Shown one piece after another: positions 1 to 10,382 of a DNA stretch of 64,000 nt (position 1 is its first letter; each line of letters starts with the position of its first letter). The stretch spans positions 62,001 to 126,000 of the forward strand of contig JAKLMB010000022.1 of NCBI GenBank assembly GCA_022813625.1. The letters run 5' to 3'. The notes under the pieces are model-generated. The model saw nothing but the letters and a program-made list of their open reading frames with translations. It was not told the origin of the DNA and did no database searches. The stretch is from Aaosphaeria pasadenensis (Eukaryota > Ascomycota > Dothideomycetes > Pleosporales). The position numbers and the translations under genes were made by a program.

Positions 1-540
1 AACGATGCGAAAGCCACGGCATATTGTAAGCTTTGCCCCTCCATGAGACACGACAGATATTGTCGCGCAGTCGAATCAATGTATGTTTACTTCGAACTAA
101 CATGGAGATCGTTTTATTAAGGTCCATACTCTCTCTTTCGAGTCGGCGCATCTCTCCTCATTCGCAGCCCCTCGCCATCAGGAGCTGAGCATCACATCGT
201 ATCAGGCGCCAACGTCGAGAACGCATCCTACCCCGTGGGAACCTGCGCCGAACGCACCGCGATGGGCACCGCAGTACTCCAAGGCCACAAGATCGGTTCC
301 TACAAGGCAATCGGCGTCTCTACAGACATGGACGACTTCTGTTCGCCGTGCGGCATGTGCAGGCAGTTCTTGCGCGAGTTCTGCGAGGACAGCGTGCCAA
401 TTTTCATGTTCAACAAGAAAGGAGAGTTTAAGGTAAAGACCATGGGTGAATTGCTGCCATTGAGCTTCGGGCCGTCCAGTCTTCCATCTAGGGATCAGCT
501 GAAGGGCATCGTGGAGGATGGGAAAGACAAGAAAGCTTAG
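1..540 (+). CDS. Cytidine deaminase, 5' part outside window
   Basis: This is a zinc-dependent cytidine deaminase of pyrimidine salvage (cytidine to uridine), cytosolic. The visible CDS joins <1-25 and 122-540. The splice restores the family sequence AYCPYSLFRVGASLL, with Cys formed across the junction (T plus GT). The zinc ligands and catalytic Glu are in TCAERT and PCGMC, and the substrate-binding GANVENASYPVG precedes them. The intron (26-121) has a GTAAGC donor, an AACTAAC branch point and an AAG acceptor instead of the usual CAG/TAG. The C-terminus is complete and ends in a Lys-rich tail. The true start lies left of the window. Confidence 0.93.
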
Positions 541-1287
541 TTTTCGCAGTTTAGAAGCAATTTCTTATCAAGGTCATTCAACGAAGATGAGAAGTCTACG
601 ATAGTATTATAATGTCCAGGTCACATGGATAGATTTCGAAGTCAGGAACGAGGGTTGAGATGATGGTGGTTTCCGCATAATTTACACAGTACAATATAGC
701 TCTAGACAGATGATCGATGACAGGTTTGAATTTGTGATATTCTTTTTGCCAGAACAGCCAAATCTTAGTACTTACGGCTTCGAGTATCACGTACTGCATT
801 GCACACCTACCTACCTACCCATACCTACCTATAGGTATCTACTCCGTACGTTAATGTACAACCATCTTTAAGCTTAGGTAGACCGTAGGGGTCGCACGTC
901 GGTAGGTATGGTGACTAGCCAGGTAGCGATAAGCCCATGCTTGATCCGATAAGCAACCCACGTCTTCCCCGTCTCCAGCCAAACAACAAACGATGAACTT
1001 GTCCTGTCCCATCATCCCATCCAAACTAGACTGACCGTCTGTCTGACTGACTATGCATCTCCGCGCCCCGTGGGTATGCGTTAGCAACGTAATATGGCTT
1101 GCATCCCCATTTTGCCAATCACCTCATCGAGAAAACAAATACTCACTCAATTGATTTGTGAACAAAAACCACAATAATGTATCTTCTTCCTCCACTTCCT
1201 CTTCTCTATCTTCCCCAAGCCCATTCCCAAGCCCAAGCATCTCCTCGGCCCCTCCTTACTCCGTGAACTGACATTGACCAGTCGACT
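541..1287. other. Intergenic region, no gene seen
   Basis: This is the 3' flank of the cytidine deaminase and the promoter of the next SDR. It holds a run of CCTA/CCTACC units near 805-835 followed by one exact TACTCCGTA element at 840-848, a 9-mer that recurs through the window. The short ORFs here look like chance. Confidence 0.6.
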
Positions 1288-2505
1288 ATGTCGAAAGAAA
1301 CACCAACATCACACGAGATAGCGCAATCGGAGCACTTCTCGCCATACAGGTCAGATGGAAAACTCGTGAGTTGATCTCTAGTTCATTTATCTATCTATCA
1401 TCATGAAAGCCCAATCAAGGTAGCCGTCGTAACAACTTGCACATATCTAACTGACATGGTGGTGATCCTCTAGTATGGCTTCGTCTGTGTCGTGACCGGA
1501 GCCACTCAAGCTGTTGGCAAAGCCATCGTCACTGAATTAGCAGGTATTTCGATTTTTTCCTTCATCTTATGGTCCAATATGACACTCCCTGGTCGCATGT
1601 GACTTTCGATCAACGTGAAGCTTAACTGAAAATAATGACCAGCTCACGGTGCTGCCTGTATCTACGCATGTTCGTCCCTCCCAGACGAGCCCTATGCCGA
1701 GCTCGCCGAATCAGTCAACGCCCAATTCCCCAATACCAAAGTGATCGGCTACCCATACAAGATCACATCCGAGGAAGATACTTTGGCCCTCATTGATGAT
1801 GTCCTGAATTCATGGGGTCGCCTCGACGTTTGGACCTCGTCGACAGGCCTCCTCGGACCCCATAGCATCACGTCGACCGGCCCGAGAGATCTTTATAGCG
1901 CATTCGAGACGAATGCCATGCCGGCTTTCTTTGCGCTCAAGTACGCTCCTGCTGCTATGCAGAAGACTACACCCAAGGGAAGATACCCTAATGCAGCGCC
2001 AAAGGAGTGAGCCGGCCCCCCCTTTATACCGCTAGATATGTGTGGCGGCTTGTTATCGTTGCAGGAGAAAGCAATTTGGCTGACTCGCCATTATAGTCAA
2101 GCATATGGCTCCATCATAGTCGTCACCAGCGTAGCTGGGACCTACGGCGGTTGCTGGGGCCCTGCCTTCACGATAGCATCGCATGCCGCTCTAGGTGTCG
2201 TGCGCTCCGGGGTTTCGATCCTAAAGGGGACGAATGTGCGCATCAACGCTATAACGGCAGGCCAGATCGACGTGGGAGTCTCTTTGAAAGATGCCGGCCT
2301 CGAAGGCGGCCAATTCCCACCGGCGGGTCTGCAAGATGAAGAGGTGCAGAAGAAGATCATCGGACTGGAGAGGGCTGGGCGCCCCGAGGAGGTCGGAAGA
2401 GTTGCTGGATTCCTGGCTAGCGGATTCAGTAGCTATATCACTGGCACCGAATTGAGGGTCGACGGAGGAGCGAGCGTGATGAATCCTCTGACAGTGCCAG
2501 TTTGA
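1288..2505 (+). CDS. SDR-fold protein lacking catalytic Tyr and Lys
   Basis: A short-chain dehydrogenase/reductase fold protein of 306 aa. CDS joins 1288-1365, 1474-1543, 1643-2006 and 2097-2505; all four exons keep frame. The N-terminal Rossmann motif is TGATQAVG, a divergent TGxxxGxG, and the usual NAG motif is replaced by SSTG. The catalytic Ser remains in VTSVAG, but the YxxxK pair is missing: the segment reads GPAFTIASHAALG, so Tyr is Phe or Thr and Lys is Ser or His depending on alignment. The C-terminal VDGGASVMNP is typical of SDRs. It is either a non-catalytic SDR or uses another mechanism. The substrate is unknown. It lacks the upstream motif shared by the cluster to the right. Confidence 0.8.
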
Positions 2506-2627
2506 AGAGCTTCAGGGTTTATGAGTAGGGTGGACCACAGTGGTGGAGAGAAATAATCCTGGGTATTATCGACGTACGAAAGAATATTTAACTACACGAA
2601 AACAATATTGTAGATCATCATACACAC

Positions 2628-4373
2628 TTAGAGCTCGTCCTTATAGATCTCCTCACTTCCCTCCTGTTGGTCTTCGGCACCCTGCCATTCCTCACTGTCC
2701 GGGGCTTTGGCTTTGGCTTTGGAGCTGGTCTTCCCCTTAGGTGATTCTCCATCTTCTTTCCTCCCATCCTTGGCTTTCTTTTCCACGTCCTCTTGATCCT
2801 CTATCTCGATGACCGCAACGAACTCTCTTCCTAATGGTGTTTCTATAAGTTCGAGCTTCCACGCTTTCTTCCCTGCACGCTTCTTGATGGTGGTCTTCAG
2901 CCTCTCCACGTCCTTGGGATTCTTGATATCAAGTTTCTTCATTTCGGCCACGCTTAATTGCTCTCCGGATGATGTTGCGATGGTGGCGAGATGAGTCTTC
3001 TTGCCTCCGCCGACGACTACACTTTTCTCGATCACCTTGCCTTCAGAGCCAACGAATTTCTGTGCCCCGACTTCGATGCCACCCACAATGGGTCCACGCT
3101 TTGTCGATCCTTCTGCACCGTCCGCGATTTCTCGCAATGGGTTTTGGTTTTCGAGAGCTATTATCCGCTCTGCTTCAGCAAGCTTGTCTTCTACTTGTAC
3201 CATTTCCCAGGCCTCGGCTTCGAAATCTTGAACGACTGGTTGGCAATTGATTGTGTGTGCAAGGTTTTCTTGTGGTGGCAGAAAAGCAACGTCATTGCAA
3301 AGACGAGGAGTATTCACAATCATGAGATATGTGCAGGTGGCAGTCTCCTTGATCATGGCGATACGATCCGCCGACTGGGGATGGCAGTGGTACTAGTCAC
3401 ACAAATCATCAGAGAGAGGAGGCCAACGTCTGGAATGGGCCTACCTGGACTTCCACCTTTCTTTCTTTGCCTGTCAAGTCGCATTCAGTCCCTCCACTTA
3501 TTCGTTGAACCATGTATCTCGAGCTTCCCTTTGTCTCTAGTCTAGCAACTTCTAGTGTAGATCCCGATGCAGTTTTCGGCTTTTGGATGTTGCCTTCGTC
3601 ATCCATCGTCTCTTTAGTTCCCTCTTCTTTCCCGAGGGTTTTCTGTGTCTCCTTCGACGCCTTGGATTGATCACTGCCGTCCTCGGGCTTGGGAAACTTT
3701 CCTAACACGAAGCTATTGACAGCGGCATCTTCCGCAGGAGGATAGTGTGGCACACCACGACCCGGGGGTAGCGGGTGGAATTGTTTGATCTCCCCCTGGT
3801 AGCAAAAGCTGTACGCCCACCACCCGCCGATGTAATAGATACAACTATCCTTCATACCATCCAGCAGTTCCCAGCCTCTATCTGCGGCGCGCACCAATTC
3901 CTTCTCTTCCTCTGCTTTTGCTTGTTCAGCGCTTGCTGTTGCATTTACAGTCTCATCTTCTACGATGATGGGAATACTGCAAATATATCTTCGACCGTCA
4001 AGGACAACGGGCTCATAAGTATGCTCGAGCTCTTCAATGTCTGCCGGCGGAGCATGGCTCTGATGGTGTCCTTTCGTAAGCTCCTGAGTCTCTTGGGATT
4101 GCGGCAATGTAGAGGGTTGGATGTGAGATCCAGATCGAGCGAGGAGAGCCGCTGCCTCGTCTTCAGTCAAATAGGTATCCGGAAACAGAACTTCATACTG
4201 TCGTCTCGAATTAGCAAAATGCTTCCAGGTGCAAGCATCGAGATATAGGCGAATGTATGCTTGAGAGAGGAGTTTACCTGAGGGAATGCGAGGAGATCAT
4301 CAAACACGCTGAAGGAATGCTGACTTGCGAGCGCAAGACGCAGGAACGCAGGTAAAGCCCAGAAATTCTTCAT
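2628..4373 (-). CDS. yos9: OS-9/Yos9 ER-associated degradation lectin
   Basis: An ER-lumenal lectin of 537 aa that recognises trimmed N-glycans on misfolded glycoproteins and delivers them to the Hrd1 ubiquitin ligase (family knowledge). CDS complement(join(2628-3392, 3445-4197, 4278-4373)). The N-terminus MKNFWALPAFLRLALAS looks like a signal peptide; an in-frame ATG at 4388 would add five residues. Exon joins restore FPQ/YEVLFPDTYLTE and VEVQ/YHCHPQSADRI, both typical of OS-9. The MRH domain carries the double-Trp sugar motif GGWWAYSFCYQGEIKQFH and the later KETATCTYLMIV. The C-terminal region is Lys/Glu rich and ends in the ER retrieval signal KDEL. Confidence 0.93.
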
Positions 4374-5199
4374 CGTGCCGTTCGACACTGACTTTGAAAG
4401 AAGCTTTCTTCGTAAAGTTCAAGTTGTTGGAGATCCAGCCCGTGGTGGCGCGGTGCATCATCCAGACAGATGTCACTTTCCGAAGCTCCTCGCTGAAACT
4501 AGCCTATCGTAGATTAGCGCATTTATTCGCCTCCGCGGCAGTCACCTCGTTCGATGACCTACTTGTAAGTTGTAATTATCGGTGCCGGGCGCCTAGCGAG
4601 TACATTTAGTCGCCTAGGTATATATCTAGGTATTCAGTGGTGCGTGCAGCAATATGGCGAACGATCGTTGATTCACAGCTACGATCAATGTATCCAATCG
4701 TATTGGCGCATGGCCAATTGACATCCATGGATGGTGAAGATGGCTTACATGTTTACAGATTTGGCAAAAACTGATTACTACATCAATACAGGATTTCATC
4801 TGGCATCAATTATCTTAGCAACGATCTACACATTGCAAGGGGAGCCATGCGTATAAATTGTATGAAATCGTTCGCTCGTCCAATCATTCCTGGACCATAT
4901 GTCTTTTCTTCAACCCAGTTGCTTTAGCACTAACGGACATCTTGGGGCTACTTACAGGATTGGTCACCCTAAGTTACGATGAAGTATTGTGTGAACTTAC
5001 GCACGCTAGCGGGTAAATATCGATTCAGTCATCAACCCCTGGTTTCAGGTATCGTGGGCTGAGCCCACATTGGGGATTTCTAGACCTAGAAAAATAACCA
5101 TAAAATGCATGGTGACTCTTCTTCTATCTTGCACAAGTACATATATCGTATTAATTGGAAATCTTTCATCAAACAAGTCATTCAGACATTAAGGATCAC
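4374..5199. other. Intergenic region, no gene seen
   Basis: This is the promoter side of yos9 up to the tRNA gene. It is AT-rich. A degenerate CCTAGGTA repeat lies near 4612-4636. No protein gene is supported. Confidence 0.55.
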
Positions 5200-5285
5200 G
5201 GTCTTATGGTCTAGTGGTATGATTCTCGCTTAGGGTATCTAAGCATGCTTGCGAGAGGCCCCGCGTTCGAATCGCGGTAAGACCC
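5200..5285 (+). tRNA. tRNA-Pro (anticodon AGG) with 14-nt intron
   Basis: The acceptor stem GGTCTTA pairs with TAAGACC. The D-arm contains the B-side GGTCTAGTGGTATGAT typical of eukaryotic tRNA-Pro. The anticodon stem CTCGC/GCGAG encloses TTAGGGT, giving anticodon AGG. A 14-nt intron (5236-5249) sits at the canonical 37/38 position. The T-arm is CCGCG-TTCGAAT-CGCGG, with the B-box GTTCGAATC. The discriminator base is C. A T6 tract follows directly. Confidence 0.95.
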
Positions 5286-5286
5286 C

Positions 5287-5292
5287 TTTTTT
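5287..5292 (+). terminator. RNA polymerase III terminator of tRNA-Pro
   Basis: A run of six T residues begins two bases after the tRNA discriminator base, as expected for Pol III termination. Confidence 0.85.
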
Positions 5293-5820
5293 GTCCCTTT
5301 AATGCACTTCTGTCTTTCGATTAGAAACGGCTTTGCTTTTACTTTTTTTTTTCAATCAATCTCTCTGCTCACAGAGACCCTTCTTCCTTCCTTATCATTT
5401 CTCTTGAATCTATTGACAGCCCATCTCTGTTTTCTCAGCCGTGACATTTGTTCAGCTGCGATATTCATTCTATAGGTGCCGCTCTGCTGCAACATGCTTA
5501 TAAGTGTGTAATCTGATGACGCCAGCGGAGGAAACTATTGGAACCTGCTCCTATTACCCCTTGCACCTGTGTCTCACTCAAGTGAGAGTCAGAGCACCGT
5601 TTCCATCCATGTTTGAACACGACAAAGCTCCACAGCATGCATGACAGCATGACAGCATTCACTATCATCTGGCCCGCTCATTATTGCGTATTGTACTACA
5701 TACAGTAGCCATCTTCAATAAATCACGAGTGAGTGAGTCATACGAACATACTGAATAGAAATCCTCGACGCCCACGCCAATGATTTGCTTTCCCCTCATA
5801 CTGCCGCAGCAATCGAAGAC
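5293..5820. other. Intergenic region upstream of GST gene
   Basis: Pyrimidine-rich DNA with no supported gene. A short repeat of GCATGACAGCATGACAGCATT lies near 5638-5660. An in-frame ATG at 5785 could extend the GST gene. Confidence 0.5.
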
Positions 5821-6483
5821 ATGCCACCCTTTGCAACTCTTTATACTACTACCAAATTTCTGCATGCCAAAGTCACAAAGACCTTGGCAGCTGCCGCGCT
5901 GAACCACCTCGAAATAAAAGTTGATACCGACTTCAAATATCCCGTAACGAACAAAACTACAGAGTACCTCGCAAAATTTCCGCACGGCAAGATTCCGGCA
6001 ATCGAGACTCCCTCTGGATTTTGCCTTTCGGAAGCAGGAGCTATAGCTCACTACGTTGCCGAATCTGGGCCTGCGAGGGATCAACTATTAGGTAGAAATC
6101 CCGAGGAGAGGGCTTTGGTGCAAATGTGGATATCTCTTGCAGACACCGATATCTTTCCAAATGGTATAATCATCATGCAGTCAAAATACCCTGCCGAAAC
6201 CGAGTGCATGGCCAAGGATAGTTTTCTACGAGCGCTCGAACGCGTTGAGCAGCATTTGAGCCAAGAAGGAAAGGTTTGGATTGTCAGGAATGATGAATTC
6301 AGCCTTGCAGATCTGAGTATTGCAGCGAGTCTGTACTGGCCCCTGGAAAGGATCTTGGACGAAGAGTATAGGAATGAATTCCCTAAAATCATGGACTGGT
6401 GGAACAGGTTGATGAGGGTTGATGAGGTTGCGCAGGCGTACCAGGCACCGATTCAATTCTGCCACGTAAGCTCGATGCGGTAA
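5821..6483 (+). CDS. Glutathione S-transferase, EF1B-gamma type
   Basis: A single-exon protein of about 220 aa with the GST fold. The N-terminal thioredoxin-like domain contains FPHGKIPAIETPSGFCLSEAGAIAHYVAE, here split as FPHGKIPAIE (cis-Pro loop) and SEAGAIAHYVAE. The all-helical C-terminal domain includes the N-capping box FSLADLSIAA. The pattern matches the GST domain of elongation factor 1B-gamma rather than zeta-class maleylacetoacetate isomerases, whose SSxS start motif is absent. The EF1G C-terminal domain is absent, so this is a stand-alone GST. An upstream ATG at 5785 would add 12 residues; I prefer MPPFATLY at 5821. Its role is unknown, possibly detoxification. Confidence 0.85.
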   Translation: MPPFATLYTTTKFLHAKVTKTLAAAALNHLEIKVDTDFKYPVTNKTTEYLAKFPHGKIPAIETPSGFCLSEAGAIAHYVAESGPARDQLLGRNPEERALVQMWISLADTDIFPNGIIIMQSKYPAETECMAKDSFLRALERVEQHLSQEGKVWIVRNDEFSLADLSIAASLYWPLERILDEEYRNEFPKIMDWWNRLMRVDEVAQAYQAPIQFCHVSSMR

Positions 6484-6581
6484 AAGTCTGGATCAGGTTC
6501 GTCTTTTAAACATCATAGTTGGCTTGCAATTGCATGACATATCTTGCACAATCTTCAATTCAGCTCTTTCATTGCGCAACT

Positions 6582-7442
6582 CTATTTTTTTGCTTGAGCA
6601 ACACCAAAGGTGGCGCCGCCTTCTGCAAGAAATCGTTCCTCCTCAGCTGTGGATGTTCGCCCGAGGGCGAGGTTACGATGTGGGTATCGACCAAATCTGT
6701 CCAGGATTTCCCTGTGCTCTCTTTCCGCTTTCAGACCTTGCTCTAAAAATTGACTCTGTCGTTCGACCCCCTCACTCTCGATATCTTCTTTGAGTTTTGC
6801 CATAATCTCCGATGCCTTGTTGTGTGCTTCAATGTTCTCGGAATGGATCAAGGGAAGGAAGAACCACTGTCTATGCGCAACGGACACTCGCCATTGCGGA
6901 TGGAGATCCGGTCTCTGAATTGGACTGTCAGAGGACAGGAGGTGAAGGATCAACGAATACGCTATTTGGTCGTAATGACTATAGACCTTCGCGAGGCCAC
7001 TTTTGTCGCGGAATATATTGCGAGTCATTTGATCGAGGAGTAGTACCATGCTGAGTGTCGTCCACGCAGCCTTCGATCCATCAGGGGTTGTATCATTTTG
7101 GACAGCTTCCTCGATTTGACGTAAGAAAGGCTCCGCCGTTGGGCTTGGGAACTTCTCAGGACCAATGACTTCCAAAGCATGTTTAAAATTCTCACGGCAT
7201 ATGCTGTCAAATTCGACTTTCTCTTCGGGGGTGCCCATGAACCATCGCCGCAATACTGGGATGCTGACTTCTTTAGCATCAAGTGGATGTCCCTCGAACC
7301 AAATGTCTCGAACTCGATCATACAATTCGGAATTGAATATATTTCTATCAAGTGTGAAGGAGCCCATCGCTCGTCGGTGATGGAATGAACGTAGTGAAAA
7401 TAAGTGCAAAGAGTGTCGAGTTCCGGATAACATGTATGCCAA
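6582..7442 (-). CDS. DUF924 family protein
   Basis: A single-exon protein of 286 aa. It has the DUF924 hallmarks: VRDIWFEGHP near the start, LLLDQMTRNIFR in the middle and DRFGRYPHRNLALGR near the C-terminus. The family is widespread, all-alpha and of unknown biochemical function. Bacterial members are about 180 aa; fungal ones are longer, as here. The first 25 residues, rich in His and Arg, could be a targeting peptide; an alternative start MGSFTLDR lies at 7367. The gene converges on the GST with a 98-bp gap. Confidence 0.85.
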   Translation of the reverse strand: MAYMLSGTRHSLHLFSLRSFHHRRAMGSFTLDRNIFNSELYDRVRDIWFEGHPLDAKEVSIPVLRRWFMGTPEEKVEFDSICRENFKHALEVIGPEKFPSPTAEPFLRQIEEAVQNDTTPDGSKAAWTTLSMVLLLDQMTRNIFRDKSGLAKVYSHYDQIAYSLILHLLSSDSPIQRPDLHPQWRVSVAHRQWFFLPLIHSENIEAHNKASEIMAKLKEDIESEGVERQSQFLEQGLKAEREHREILDRFGRYPHRNLALGRTSTAEEERFLAEGGATFGVAQAKK

Positions 7443-8017
7443 TGTTATGGTTGTTGTTGTTGTTACACCACTGGGGAATTTTGTGTGGATTGTCGTTGAC
7501 TTTATTGTGACGTAGACGTTATTGTCATTAGTTTCACGGCATTGTCTATCTTTGCTTTAGTGTCGGTGGTTGGGAAGGCCGAAGCAACGAAAGACTGGAA
7601 TTCGCTTACGGTTTTGCTTTTTGAATGCTTTGCTGACACAAACTTCTTATTGTGGTGTACGGACCAAAACATCCGGAGACCATGCCTGATGGTCAAGCCT
7701 GCTACATTGTGCTCGAAACATTCTCCTCGGTATGTTTACGTAGTAATTGGTGAACATTCCGATTAGCTCACATTTCTCTTTCTGTCTCGCATTGGGGACA
7801 GCATAAAGATTGCCAGCATAGGCACAGAAGATGATAAACAAGCATTGATGTCTTACAACAAGCAAACCTAAAAGCTCAATTCGGCAAATACGATGATATC
7901 AAATTTGGAAGGCTCCAGATGAAGCCGGCCGATGTTGATTTTTCGCATATGCCAATCATACGAGAAAAGAACCTACTGCAGGACAAGACGCATGGAAGTG
8001 TTCAATATCCCTCACTT
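7443..8017. other. Intergenic region, no gene seen
   Basis: This is the promoter of the DUF924 gene and the 3' flank of the P450. A short GTT repeat (about 7449-7463) lies just upstream of DUF924. Nothing else is recognisable. Confidence 0.5.
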
Positions 8018-9693
8018 TCAAACCGACTTACTTACTGTCATTGGCATCCCATCCCGTGGCCTAGCCTCAAAAACCATCTCCTGAAATGCGCGATCGCCGT
8101 ACTTTAAGTCTAAATCAGTCCAAGTAACTCGCGGTGACTTGTTCGGCTTGAGACCATCGCAATGGAAATCGAAGTCCCGGATGACTAAGAGAAGAATAAC
8201 CTTCAGTTCATCTAGGGCCAAAGCTTGACCCAAACACGCTCTGGAGCCACGCTCAAAGCTGCGGAAAGCATGCCGTGGAGACTCATTTCGCGAAAAACGA
8301 TCAGGGTCGAATACAGAAGGTCGCGGGAAGATCTCCGGATTGTAATGCATTGTGTGAGAGACTGGGCATATCATATGGTCTTTGGTGGGATAATTTACGC
8401 CATTGAATGTAAGGAAGCCGTTTTCATCGTGCCCTCGTGCCGTGTGTCCGACAGGATAGAGTCGCAACGTTTCCTGGATCACGTTGGCAGTGAGGTGCAA
8501 CTCGCTGATTTTGGCATGGTGTTGAGGGTCCTGGAGCATAGCGTAGGTGGATTCGACCGTTGGAGCGAACACCTGGTTGTGCTCCTCTCGCAATCTTTTG
8601 ACGATATTTGGGTTATCAGAGAGCAACAGGAACACAAAACAGACTGTATCTGTTACCGTTCCATTACCGGCCAGGACAAAGGTCTTGATTTGCGTGACTG
8701 CCGAGGCCAAGAAGCCCATGCCGAGGGCTGTCGATTTCGACTGTTTGATTTTACGCATCTCTTCTAAACGATCGCGAAGCACAAGGTCCATGATGCTCAG
8801 GGATCGTTTGTGGCTTACATCGATGTTTCCTCGCTCCAATTCCTCATAACGTTGTCGGATCAACTTCTCAATCAGAGAGTCTAGCTGCTTGGTTGCAGTC
8901 AGACGCCTTCGCCGTCCGAGAAGTCGCTTGAAAGGGTTCCAGCTGCGAGTTTCCATCGATAAGCCGTGAATCATATCGCCGAAATGTCGTAGAGCGGGGC
9001 TGTTCCAATCGGCCTGTGCCCCAAGGTTATATCCAAAGGCGGCTTTGCCTACGATATCGAATGTTAAACAACTAGAGGCCTTCTCTAGACTGAAAACCTC
9101 GCCAGACTCCGCTTTCTGCTGCAGGATTGACCGGAAGATCATGACTTCTTCGCCTATCATGCCTACCATACCACGTACTCGCGATATGGAGAACGCAGGG
9201 GCAAAGGCAGTGTGTAGATGCTTCCAATACGGCCCTTCGGCTGTGACGATGTTGCCTGCGCCCACGATTGGATCAATGAATGTCTTTTCGACGGAGTGCT
9301 TTGGATGGTTCTTGATCGCTGTCATGTGCAAAGCCAAGTCGGGGTCTTGGACAATGATCATTCCGTGGCTGAATGGCCACATATCAAGATAGAAGAGGCC
9401 TGGCAGGTTGTACTTCTGTGCCATGGACGTTATGGCAACCTGTGGATGGCACTGACCAGGCATTAAAGCGAGCATGTCCCCCATCAGTTTGGCATGACCC
9501 CATAGGAAGTCGTGAGGTGGTTTTGGCTACCCCAGAGTTAGCAAGTGCTGGGCGCGTTGATACGCGGGTCGCCATCTGTTTCCCGTACCAGATCTTTGTA
9601 GAATTGGCGATGTTGCACGAGCCTCACTACGAAGTAAACAATGCTTGCAGCTATCAGAAGCGCCGCCCAGGGTAAGGCATATGACTGTTGCAT
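8018..9693 (-). CDS. Cytochrome P450 with atypical I-helix
   Basis: A membrane-anchored P450 of 537 aa. CDS complement(join(8018-9526, 9589-9693)); an ATG at 9744 would add 17 residues. The N-terminal anchor LPWAALLIAASIVYFVV is followed by the Pro-rich hinge, restored by splicing as FYKDL/PKPPHDFLWGH. The ExxR motif is ETLR. The heme loop is FERGSRACLGQ, with the Cys ligand. The I-helix reads LAGNGTVTDT: the acid of the usual AGxD/ET pair is Gly although the Thr stays. Families with this pattern include fungal secondary-metabolism P450s, but the substrate cannot be assigned. It lies at the left edge of the catabolic cluster, and its promoter lacks the CCCCACA motif. Confidence 0.92.
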
Positions 9694-9744
9694 ATTGATG
9701 TTGATCCAGCAATGCCCGGAAGAAAGGTTGATGATATGTTGCAC

Positions 9745-10382
9745 AAGTTGTGCGCGACTTTATCGGCACTTATACGGCGCAGGTCAGTCGTGAGGTACTG
9801 TGCTGAGGCACGGATCGGCTATATGAAGGACTTTCGATTTGTAGTGTTCTATGCGTAATTCGGGTTAAAAGGATCCCAAGTGACGAGGCGTGACAATGAA
9901 GAGGTAGATTAGTGCTTTCGGTGTAAGCACTTGAAATGCTCTCGCGCGTGTTGTTGGATTCAACAGCAACCAACCCAGCGCGAGTAGGGATGATGATTGT
10001 AAAGGAGGCATGTTGATTCGACAAGGCTGCAATAACACTAGAGCCGGCTTGAAGGTCTATGTACCTAGGCGAATGTGCCCAAGGTGCTAAGCTATTCCGT
10101 ATTACAGGCAAGGCCAATCAACGAAACAGTCAATTGGTGACGAAGCTGAAGGCTCTTGTGCCCGAGGACTTGCAGTTTAAGCGGCCCTCTACCTGTTCTG
10201 TGTCGGCCTGCTACCTGCGTTGTTAAGAAAGGGAGGACAACAGTTACACGACAGAGTCTTGTATGAGTTATCGCAATTTGTAACCATGTACAACGTATGA
10301 CCGTGGTGCACGTATTTCATTTGCGTTTATTTGTGTTTGTGGTCCCTTGGGGGAACTAGTTACCGCCCAGGTATGGAAAGAT
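9745..10382. other. Intergenic region upstream of P450
   Basis: This is the promoter of the P450 and the 3' flank of the MBL gene. I found no CCCCACA or TGTGGGG here, unlike the promoters to the right. No gene is supported. Confidence 0.5.

Noticed and set aside
2809..4248. Several plus-strand ORFs opposite yos9
   Set aside because: They mirror the yos9 coding exons on the other strand and show no motifs.
5821..6483. GST as maleylacetoacetate isomerase of a homogentisate route
   Set aside because: Zeta-class SSxS motif is missing, the sequence follows the EF1B-gamma GST pattern, and its promoter lacks the cluster motif.
9485..9600. Apparent frameshift between two P450 ORFs
   Set aside because: A 62-nt intron (9527-9588) with a GCTAAC branch point joins them cleanly at FYKDL/PKPPHDF.
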